Assembly: GCF_027887165.1 (NCBI RefSeq)
Contig: NC_077233.1
Span: 231,028,372-231,092,371 of the forward strand
Direction: 5' to 3'
DNA: 64,000 nucleotides
Origin: Monodelphis domestica
Lineage: Eukaryota; Chordata; Mammalia; Didelphimorphia; Didelphidae
Shown here: piece after piece, positions 23,401-34,900 of the stretch
Layout of the letters: every line of letters starts with the position of its first letter
Position numbering within the stretch: the stretch's first letter is position 1
Program-made: the position numbers and the translations under genes
The notes under the pieces: generated by a model
What the model saw: the letters and a program-made list of their open reading frames with translations, nothing else
Databases searched by the model: none
What the model was told of the DNA's origin: nothing

Positions 23401-26400
23401 CTCCCTCCCTCCCTCCCTTCCTCCCTTCCTCCCTCCCTCCCTCCCTCCCTCCCTCCCTCCCTGTCTCCCTCCCTCCTCCGTCCCTCCCTTCCTCCCTTCC
23501 TCCCTTCCTTCCTCCCTTCCTCCCTTCCTCCCTTCCTTCCTCCCTTCCTTCCTTCCTCCCTTCCTCCCTTCCTCCCTTTCTCCCTCTCTCCCTCCCTCCC
23601 TCCCTCTCTCCCTCCCTCTCTCCCTCACTTCTTCCTTCCTTCCTTCCTTCCTTCCTTCCTTCCTTCCTTCCTTCCTTCCTTCCTTCCTTCCTTCCTTCCT
23701 TCCTTCCTTCCTTCCTTCCTTCCTTCCTTCCTTCCTTCCTTCCTTCCTTCCTTCCTTCCTCTCTTTCTTCCTCCCTCTCTCCTCTGTCTCTGTCTCTGTT
23801 CCCCCTTTCTGCCCCTTCTCCCTTATCTTCCATCTTAAAATCAATACTAGGTATTAGGAAAATAGTAAGGATTAGCAATGGGGCTAAATGACTTGGTCAG
23901 GATCACACATGCTAGAAAGTGTCTGAGCCCCAATTTGAACCCAGGACCTCCCACCTCCAGGTCTGGCTCTCAATCCAGTAAACCACCTCTGTCCACCTAG
24001 GTCGTCATTTTTCACCTGGCCTGTTTCAAAATTGTCCTCTCCTCTAACCTCTCTTCTTTCTAATACCTTGTCCAGAATTTATTTGTAAATTACTCAGTAT
24101 CTAATATTCATCAGCATGTTGCTGATAATTTTTTTTAACCCTTACTTTCTGTCCTAGTAAAAACTCTAGGACAGAAGGGCTGCCAAATAATCTTCCTAAA
24201 GCATATCTGATCAGGCCACTCATTCTCTTGCTTCCTATTGTGGCATGGCTTCCTGATGCCTCAAGTATAAAATATAAACTATTCTTTTTGACTTTTAAAA
24301 TCCTAAACAATCTAAGCCCAGTCTGTTTCCAGACTTATTTAACATCATTCCCCTTCATTTACACTTATGTGTCACCCAAACTGGACCCCAACTGTTCTCT
24401 AGACTTGTTGTTTCTGTCTTCTTCTGTATCTTCATACAAGCTCCCCACCCCCATGCTTAGAACACCCTCCATCCCCTTCCTTTGCCTCTTAGAATCCCTA
24501 GCATCCTTCCAAGCTCAGCCCACCTACTACCTCCTAATCCTCCCAATGTCGGTGTTTTCTCCTTAAAATAAATTTGTGTTTGTGTATCTCTTTACAGGTT
24601 ATATCCTCTAATAGAATGTCAACTCCTTGAGAGCAGGCACTGTTTTTTGTCTCTATCTTTCTAGGTGGCCCTCCTTTGTCTTGCCTCTTAAAACATCCCA
24701 CCTTTGTGTGACTCTGGGAATATCACTTGAGTACTCAAAGCTCCATGAAACTCCCTAAGACTATAGTTTCCAAGAAGGTGCAGACCTGTATTGATGGAGG
24801 AAATTTTCACATCCAAGAGTTCCCTATAATGTAATGAAATCCCAGGTTCATGGCTTGTCCCTATCTTTAAGGTCTAGTGTAATACTTTCTATATATTAAC
24901 TTTGTATATATTATACATATTAACAATTTTTAAAAAATCCTTAACCTTTTGTCACAGAATCTATACTAAGTATCAATTCTAAGGCAGAAGAGCAGTAAGG
25001 ACTAGGCAATTGAGGTTAAATGACTTGTCCAGGGTCACACAAGCTAGGAAATGTCTGAGACCAGATTTGAACTCAGATCTTCGTGATTCCAGGCCTGGTA
25101 CTCTTTATCATCTAATAGCCCCATACTAGCAACTTCATAGATATCCTTTGAATCAAAGTTTGTTGAATTCTCTAAGTAAGGGAAAGGCACTAACCCAGAT
25201 GATATGATGACATCATCAGCTCTTCCAACAAACCAAAAATAACCATCACTATCCATTATCCCTCGGTCTCCAGTAACATAAAAATTTCCCCTGATGGTGG
25301 CAGCTGTCTTTGTTGGATTGTCCTAGGAAGAGAGGAGAAGGAAGCAATTGTAAGATTAATTTGATCCAATAGGGATAAATTCAAAATTTTGAAGCACTTT
25401 GTATATCTTTTCAAAAGCAATATATTAGATTCCAAATTTCCATACCACATATTCCAAGAAGAAAGAGAAAGGTCTTGTAGACTTCATTCTAAGGGCAATT
25501 TCCCCTTCTGTACCAGGTGGCAGAACATTGCCATTTTCATCTATGATCTAGAATGAGAAAAACGCTTTTTTGCTCTGCTGTTCAGAGTGAATTCTTAGTG
25601 TAATGAAGATAAAGATCTCCCTTGATATAAAAGCCTATCATTTTTAAGACCTGTATTCTCCCAGGGATATTGCATCCTATCCAATTCTGGAACACCACAG
25701 TTTCTAAAGAATCAAAGATGGGGTTGATTCAAAAGCAATAAAGAAGCTCACTAAGCATCAGTTGACTACAAAACTTATTTATTTCTAGATCAGATTGATA
25801 TGCAAGCTGCTGTTTAAGGGACATTATTCAGGAAATGTGGGATAAGAAAAGGATGTGGGTATGTCGTGCAAAAACAAAGGGTGCCCAGGCTGAGTGTTGC
25901 CCAGGCATCCTCTGCCCCACATTGGATAGGCTTTTTTAGGGGAAATAGACAAGAATCATAAAGAATGAGGAGACACAAATGGATTGCAGTCTAGAGATCC
26001 CAATCTACTGAGGTATTAGAATTTAGAGATGTTAAAAATGGAAGTAACCGAAATAGAAGGAAACTTTCTGTTTTTGTTGAATTGATCATATTTCTTTGAC
26101 CTACCTGGACATCATAAGGTGGCACTCCCTTTCCCATTGATCCAGGTTTAATTTCTTGACCTTTCTGATTGGCACAGATTATTCCCTGTCAAGAGAAAAC
26201 ATTTTTAGTAGCATACTAAGATCCCTCTCTCTTTTTCTAACCTACTCCAAGGGTAGAGAAGCATAGTAGAATAGCCAGAGGGTTGGCCTCAAAGTCAGGA
26301 AGATGTGGATTCAAATCTCACCCTTGCTACATATTGGTCTGTGTGACCCTGGGCAAGTTACTTAACCTCCTAGTGTTCTAGGCAACTCTCTAAGATTGTA

Positions 26401-28846
26401 AGTTGCAGAAAAGGTGTGGACCTGCTTTGGTAGAAGGAGTTTCCTAACCTGGGAGTTCTCTGTGCTAAGGAAATCATAGACCCAGCCCCTTTGCCCAAGG
26501 ATAAGGTTTACTTTTTGCATCCTCTTACATAATGACACAGAAAGTTTAGATATCAGCTTGACAGACTTCCCCAGGGATCTCTCCCAGCTCATTTTCTGAG
26601 CCCCTTTCTTATAAACTGAGGGATGAAGATAGTTAGCTGTAGCTAAGGGCAGTTAACTAGGCCATTCTTTGTTGTTTGTTGAAGAGTTGTATGTGATTCT
26701 TTACAACCACATTTGGGATTTATTTTCCTTCCTTCCTTCCTTCCTTCCTTCCTTCCTTCCTTCCTTCCTTCCTTCCTTCCTTCCTTCCTTCCTTCCTTCT
26801 TTCTGTAGCAGTCCAGACCATAGGCATTATGGAGAGACAAGGAATGTGAGTGAGCTCATGGCCATCCTGTGCATGGCAATAAATTTTATTGCCAGCGTGG
26901 CTGAAGTTTAGGCGCGAAACCTGGCTTTCCTTTGTCTCACTCTCCCGGGGATAATAACCCCACCTTCACCTTGTCATAAGTTGCATTATCCAATGGGAAT
27001 ACCCCAGGTAACTCATCCATATGTATTGAGGTATCATATAACTGTTCAATATGTATTGAGCTGTCAAGACTATAAATAAACGAGCCCCAGTAAGCTCCGC
27101 CCACTTGAAGAGCATTCCCAGGTTTGATAAGGAACATCTTCTCCCCTGTCTCTCTCTCTCTTCTCTATCTTTCTCACTAAGGCCTGCCTGCCTTACTTCC
27201 TCTCTTTCTCCTAATGCTACCTAGCATTATCTACCTCCTTCAGTTTCTGATCTCCTTTCCATCTGAGCTAGCATTATCCTCTGACCAGTATGGTGTTAAA
27301 TCGAGATCATTGGGTGGTTTTAGCCTGAATAGTCACACTCAGTGGTCGGAGCTTAGCTGTGGCTCATACAAATAATATTTGTCTACTGACTCGGTTATTC
27401 ACATCTCTAAAGTCGGCTCGTTCACGCCCTTCGCGGGATCAATACTTCTACTCTATCTCTATCCTCTCTTTCACCCCTTGCAGCCTCTTGCAGGCCGGGA
27501 GGCTACACTTTCCTTCCTTCCTTCCTTCCTTCCTTCCTTCCTTCCTTCCTTCCTTCCTTCCTTCCTTCCTTCCTTCCTTCCTTCCTTCCTTCCTTCCTTC
27601 CTTCCTTCCTTCCTTCCTTCTCAGAAGGGTCTGAGGCCAGATTTGAACCTAGGACCTCCTATCTCTAGGCCTCACTCTCAATACACTGAGTCACCTAGCT
27701 GCCCCTCATTTGGAATTTTCTTGGTAAAGATATTGGGATAGCTTGTCATTTCCTTTTCCATGTCCATTTCACTTTAAAGACAAGGAACTGAGGTAAGCCG
27801 AGTTGAGTGATTTATTCAGGGTCACACAACTAATAAGTGTCTAAAGCCAGATGTGAACTCAGGAAGATGAGTATTCTTGACCAGTCCTGGCACTCTGTCC
27901 ACTGTGTCACCTAGCTGCCCAAATCATACTTACGTGAGGGAAAATAGAAGGGTGAACATTTATACAGCAGAAGTTGACAAAAGCTAGAAATTAAGGCTTA
28001 GTTTATTACTTTTGTTGTCTAGACTTAAGAAAGTAATGGGGAAAATGTTAATAAGTCACATTAGATGTGAAAATTATCATTCATACATTTTTTGGGGAGC
28101 TGCTTGATCACCATTGCATATAGGGAACGGCCAAGGGAGCAAACTCCCTCTTCTATTGCAAGGTATCACTTTCATTGAAATTTATAGTCAGAAAGAACTG
28201 CTAAAGCATTGAGGAGAAGCATGTGTTTTAAATGATTAGTTATGTGATCTGCCTAGAGTCAGAAGTGGGACTGGAACCTTGGTCTTCCTGGCTTCAAGGA
28301 TAGCTCTCTCTCTGCTACACCACATCTCCCGGTTTGTCAGAGGATTAAAGAAGAGGAGAGAGGAGAATGCTCCCTACTTTCTATGTGAAAACACAATAGA
28401 GTTTCAAGGGTTCTAGTAACAATTTTGTTGCATATGGAAAGTGACTGTGGTCATTTGCACGTACCACTTCTGTCTGTCCATAGCCTTCATACAGCTCCAG
28501 TCCTGTCTGGTTCTTCCACTGTTCTCTAACTTCTGGGTTGAGTGGCTCCCCTCCAGTCAAGCAGTGCCTCAAGGTTTTGAAGCTATAGCTTAAAAGGCAG
28601 AGAAATTGTATGTGTTTATCATGAAAGCGATTTAAATTAATTATCTGTTAAGAATGAAGAGAGGCAGAAACAGAGACAAAGATACACAGAGAAAAGGGAT
28701 GGAGAAGGAGGAGGGGAAGAGAGAAAGAAGGATGGAGAGAGGAAAAGAGAGAAGGGAAGGAGGGAGAAAAGAAGAGAGGAGGAGGGAGAGGGATTTAGGG
28801 GAGAAAAAAGAGGAAAGGAGGGGGAGAGGGAGGGAGGGAGGAAGGA

Positions 28847-28943
<97 letters not shown>

Positions 28944-31900
28944 GAGAAAATCTTGGGAAAATTTCTAAAACAATTTGAGATTGTGTGAGACACATGGCTA
29001 AAAGGTTCATACCTTTGATACAGCATTACCTCCATAGGGCATATATCCCAAGGAGGACAAAGAAAGAGGGAACAGATGTTAATATAGTAATAGCAGTAAC
29101 TTTTGTCATATCAATAATTGGAGTTAAAGTGGAGACCTAATGATTAAAGAGTGGCTGAACAAATTGTGGTAAATAAATGTAATGAAATATTATCACAGAA
29201 ACAAAATATGAATATGAAGATTTCAGAGAAGCTTGTTAAGACTTATTTTGAACTGATGCAGGACAAAAAAAGCAGAACCAAGAGAATAATGTAAATGATG
29301 ACCACAATAATGCAAAGAATGTGATTAAGTACTAGTCTTGAGATTTCACTGGTATAGAGAACTCCCAGATGAGGGGATTCCTTTCACCAATGTACAGGTC
29401 AACTCATTCTCTGTACCTTATGGTTTTAGCATTTGCTTGGATTAAATCACTTGCCCAATGTCACAAAGCCAATTTGTTCCAGAGGCAGGACTTAAACTGG
29501 GTCTTTCTGGACAGAACTTTTTCCACTATGCCATGATGCTTCTCAAATGCAAAGGAAGATAGCTCTAAGAGACATCAGAATTCACATTAATGAATCACCA
29601 ATCTTGACTCCAGAGGTGTAAAGTTGAATCATCTCTCTCCTTTCAGTTCAGTGGTGGTGGACTATGGGTGTGAAATTCTACATATCCTGTCAGATATGAT
29701 CAATATTTTGCTTTGCTTTGCTTAACTTTTTCTTTCATATGGGGAGGATTTCTGTCAGGAATAGGGTAATATTAATTAATAGGTAATATATTAATAGGTA
29801 GATTATATTAGGTAATATTAGTAAAAATTATTAAAACATTAAAACATTTTTTGAAAGAGGAAAATACAGATTTCCTACCTGAGAAGAAAATGGCTGGAGG
29901 GTGGGATGTAGAGGGGCAGGGATTTCTCTTCTTGGACTTGTTTAAGATCATTGATTTAGAAAATAGTATAACTTGACCAAACTAGAGATTGTTGGTTCTC
30001 TGCCCCACAAGGCAGGGAGTTCATAGAGAGTAAAAATAAATGATTCTGAATTACCTCTTAAGGTCTTTTTGTACAAGCATCCGGTATACAGTTGGGGCAC
30101 TGCAGAGAGTGGTTATGGGGTACTTGCTGAGAGTCTAGAGAAATTATAAAAGAGAAATCAGAAGTTAAAGGTCAAGAAATCAATTCAATATTTTAAGCTT
30201 CTAAATACAATCATAGATTTAAAAATAGATGGCACCTCAGAGGCCATCTTTGTCCAAACTCCTTTAACAGATGAAGAAACCTAGGCACAGAGGTGGGAAT
30301 CAATTTATCTAGTTGGAGACAGCTAGGAGGCTCAGTTGGATGGAGATCTGGACCTGGAGTCAGTAAGACCTCTGTTCAAATTCTGCCACAGACACTTGCT
30401 AGCTGTGTGAACCTGGGCAAGTCACTTAACCCCCCATTGTCTAGTCCTCACCGCTCTTCTGCCTTGGAACCAATACTTAATACTGATTCTAAGCCAGAAG
30501 CCAAGGTTTTTTTTGTTTTTTTGTTTGTTTTTTTAAAGAAATAACTAGTTACCTAGGATATTTTGCTTGAAATCCAAGCAGGACATCATTTCACCATCTT
30601 TTACATATTTACATAAAGTATAATTTCTATGTAGATATACAGAACAATATTTGTATATATAAACTAACAGAGTAGGAACTCCATCTTTGAAATGTGATGC
30701 CTTCTCTTTTGATTACCTGTAAAATCATTTCTATGTTCATGTAGTCCTGAAGTTTAATATACTGGAATTAGGATTTCATTCTTATTGATATTCTGTGAAT
30801 TCTTTTAACTTGGAGTCTGTTTTTCATTTTCAATATTTCTAACAAAATTTTCCATATGATTTCTTGAAATATTTAAACAAGGTAAGGTCCTTTTCTTCAC
30901 AACTTTTTGGAAATTGAAACATTCTTAAGTTTTCCATTTTTGATCTGCTTTTTGGATTTGTCATTTTTATCTGAATAGATTCCAAATTTTTTACAGTTAT
31001 TTAATTTATTAGGCATTTTTTTTCTGCATCTTCTGTTGTTTTTGCTACTTCCCCTCTGCCATTGCACAGGGTTTGTTTATTTTATAGCTTCAGTGAGTAC
31101 ATGCTTTTCTGGCACACAATCATTTTTCAACATACATGTTTCCATAGAACCTAACAATGCGAAGCCTAAGGAGATAGTTAACAAGAACAATGGTGCTAAG
31201 TGTGGGGTCAGAGGGTAGAATCAATATGACCCAGATTTAGGTTGGGGAATCCAGAGCACAGATTTGCCAGAAGTTTTTATGCCTAGAAAAGAGGGTCCTA
31301 CTAAGTGAGCATATAAGAATCCTTAAGTTTAATTTTATAAGTGGGATCTCCTGGTAATATCTTGGGGGGACAGAGTGGGACATCTGTATTAACCCTGCAA
31401 GCATGTTGCTCTCATCTATTTTTCCTGGGGAATAATCATAGCAATTACAATAATAAGGGGATGTTAATAAGGAAAATCACTTGGAGGGGGATTCAGTGGA
31501 TGTTTCCATCCTTCCTGAGGGCTGCTTTGCAGTCCCCCATTTTCATGTGCGACTGTGTCAAACAGCGTGGTCTTTGATGACTCCTGGCATCCCTCAACTG
31601 AAAAAACTTGATTTTTGTTTTATTTACATTTGTGTGATAATTATAATCTTTATATTGTTTGATGTTATAATTATGACAGGGCTCTATTATTGAATATCTA
31701 TAAAAATATGGCAAAAACAAATCAATATTGTACTTTTTCCACTGTTCTGTCCCCAGTTTAACCCTGTTTCAAGCAGTTAATATTTGCAACTTCTGATTAT
31801 ATAAAACTTATGATTGATTGCATCATTTTAAGTAATTCTCTTCCTGCTGCCTCAGTTAGTCAATTCAGACCTTTCTCAGTTTCTAGTCTCAATAACAAAA

Positions 31901-34900
31901 CTCTTCTTACTCAAGTCTTACCCATGCCTAGTATTAGTTGTGACACTGAGAACTTTACCACATTTGGCAACAATGGCCTATTCTCCACCAACTCCTTTTT
32001 TAGAAAATTAAACTTTTCTTCCTTAAAAATTTTTTTTTAACTTTTCTTCCTGAACCCCAGCTTTGAGCATGTTTTTCCTCCAACACATCTCCCAACTCTC
32101 AATGGGTGAATTTCTTGCATCTGTGGTTAAGAATTTCTGTATATTTGCTTGCTTTTTGTGCTGCATAATGAAAAAGCTCTTGTTTGTACCAGTTTCTCAA
32201 GACCAGAAAGTCTTTGCTTCAAGTTGAGCTGTGAGGTGAAAGTAAGCAGATTTCCATAGATATTTATTTCTTTTTAATTTAAAAAATTATTCCTGAGTTT
32301 TCCCAGATGTATGCAATTCCTTCTTCACATCCATAAGTGAAAAAAAAACCGTTGTTCAGTTGTTTCAGTCATATCCTACTCTTCATAATCCCTGTCGAGG
32401 TTTTCGTGGCAGAGATACTGGAGTAGTTTGCCATTTCCATCTCCAGCTCATTTAACAGATGAGGAAACTGAGACAAGCAGGTTTAAGTAACTTTCCCAGG
32501 GTCACATAGCAAAGTAAATGTCTGAGTTCAGATTTGAACTTAGGAAGATGAGTCCTTCTGACCTCAGGACTGGCACTCTATTCATTCAACCACTTAGCTT
32601 TTTGCTAATTTTATTTCTTCCTCAATTCTTTTCCCTGTATCCATTATCTCCTTTTTTGGGATCTTGAAGAAATTCTCGTTAAATTTTCTTTTGTCGGTCA
32701 TATTTGAATTTTAGGCATTTCTGATTCCATTTTTCTTCACCAATAATATTTTTTCATGTGTTAGAACTCTTCTGTGGTCTATTCATTTCTTTGAGGGCTT
32801 TTTCCTAAAATTAATTTTCTTTTGAAAGTTGTATTAGATTTGCTTCATTTTGATGTTTCCATTGTTGATCTGAGGAGGTTATTGAAAAGAATGAGATCTT
32901 TTACTTTTCTATCTTCTTGGAAGTTTTGTATTTTAAATCTAAAAAAAATCAGATTTTCATTTGAAGTAATCCTTTCCAAAGAGGTCTTACTGTGTCAGTA
33001 ACTTACTGTGTCACTTAGCTCAATGGTATTTTGTCCCATATAAAAGCACATGAAAGAGAAAACGAATCCTGAGATACACAATGAGAATCCTGAGATTCAG
33101 AATAGAGTCCTGACACTTACTTAGTCCAAGTCTTTACTTTGCAGATGATAAAACAAATTTGAAGGGGTAAAATAATTTGTTGAAGGTCACCTAACTTATT
33201 GATTGAAGAAATAGAATCTTGGATGACAGCATCATAGATTTAGGGTTGAAAGGGACCTTTAGTGCTAGAAGGGATCTTTTAGACATCATCTGCTCTAATA
33301 CCTTTTTGGGGGGTTAATAGCTAAGAAAACTGAAGCCAAATACATCAAATGCCTTGCACAAATTCACTGAGATGGTAAAGCTTGTATTGTCTGACTCCCA
33401 AATCCAGTATTGTTTTCACTCTACATATATCACACTAACCCAGATTTCCAGAGTCTGAATTCCAGTTCTTTTCTTTATAGCACCTACTTTTTTCTTTTTC
33501 TCACTTAGATTTTAGATTTTTCATTAGGAAATCTGTTATTCAGAGATTTTCACTAGGAGATTTTTCATTTCGAGATTTTCATTAGATTTCTGTTTCATCT
33601 CCTTTGATTTTTAGATGAGTTCATCCTGCAAATATTTGGTTTGCCCATTCTAATTGTTTAGTTTTTGCTGCTGCTATCTCATTCAGTAGTTACATACTCA
33701 TTATGATCACACAGCACTTTATCTTGGTGAGGGCAATCAGAATATTATCCATTTGGAGCAGGTAGGGGACTCATAGCTCATTATCTAATTCCTCATTTTT
33801 CTAGCGAGGAACCTGAGGGCCAAAGAGATTAGATGACACTGGCTTCTTTGCTATTCTTTTCACAAGACAGATTCCAGGCATTTTCTCTGGTTGTCCCCCA
33901 TGCCTGGAATCCTCTGTCTCCTTATCGCCAACTCCTGGTTTCCCTGAAGTCCCAGCTAAAATCCCATCTTCAATAAGAAACATTTTTTATGCCCCTGAAG
34001 ACTAGTTCCTCCAGTGTATTGATATTTTATCCTGTATTTATCGTGTTTGTATGTAGTCATTGGCCTGTTATCTTCCCTATTAGACTCTGAGCTTCTTGAG
34101 AGCAGGAACTATTTTCTGCTTTTCTTTGTATCCCAGTCCTTAGCCCAGTATCTGGCACATAATAGACACTTAAGAATACTTAAATATAGACACTTAAAAA
34201 AACTGACTTGCCCCAGGTTATATCAGTACTAGGTAACAGTCAAGATTTGAATCAAGGTCATGGGACACCAGTGCTAGTGGTCTTTCCATCAGTTCATCTT
34301 TTCTTACTGAAGCCCTGAGTCATGTACTGATGTTGCTTGAGCTACATAATAAGGTGGGGTAGAAGCAGGAAAAGTCCCAGTTTTTCTAGAGCTTAGGCTT
34401 ATCTTCAGATTCTGAAACTACTCTGCTTCAACAGGTACCACCGTGTAGAATTATGGGGCAAAACTCTTCCTGGGGCACATACAGTTCTTGTATTTAATGA
34501 CATATGATGGATTCTCATTTTTAATGTTCCACAAGGGAAAATAACTGCCCTTTGTCACGTTTTTTAAGGGGTTAATGAAATCTCAGCCATCTGATACCTT
34601 AGTCTAGCCCTACTTGCTTGAGAAGGAGGACTAAGCCTGGTATTTGTGAAGCAGGATCAAATTCATGGATTAGCACAGTGAGAATGAGAGAATGGGTAGA
34701 GAAGGCTTTTTTGGGGGCAAAGAACCTAGGATCTTGCTGGACTGAAAGGTCTAGCTTGGCTACCCATTGTCTTTGATTCATTGAAGCATAATCAAAATAC
34801 TTGTTTACATTTAAGATTCCTTAGTCAATTTCTTAGAACCAAGCCCTTAAACTACCACAATGATCATATTAGTAAATCTTGAGCAATTAAATGAGGAGGA

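Larger units (their letters stand above)
26722..27706 (-). repeat. SINE type B, antisense, expanded and interrupted
   Basis: The head half of the SINE is at about 27620-27706 ('aggtctgaggccagattt'-like body, 'cctagctgcccc' end). Its tail region has been replaced by a TTCC array, itself split by the LTR at 26804-27507. Flanking catttggga / catttggaa sequence marks the SINE target duplication. Confidence 0.75.

Noticed and set aside
23270..23878. Reading frames of 158-195 codons (Leu/Pro/Ser or Glu/Gly/Arg/Lys repeats)
   Set aside because: Translations of the TCCC/TTCC array in ACSM4 intron 10.
28575..28588. Alternative acceptor for ACSM4 exon 7 at CTATAG
   Set aside because: It is in frame but would delete two residues (Y and S) from the conserved spacing before FKTLRHC; the upstream TTTTAAG site fits the family better.
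28637..29035. Leu-Ser and Arg-Glu repeat frames
   Set aside because: Translations of the (GA)n block.
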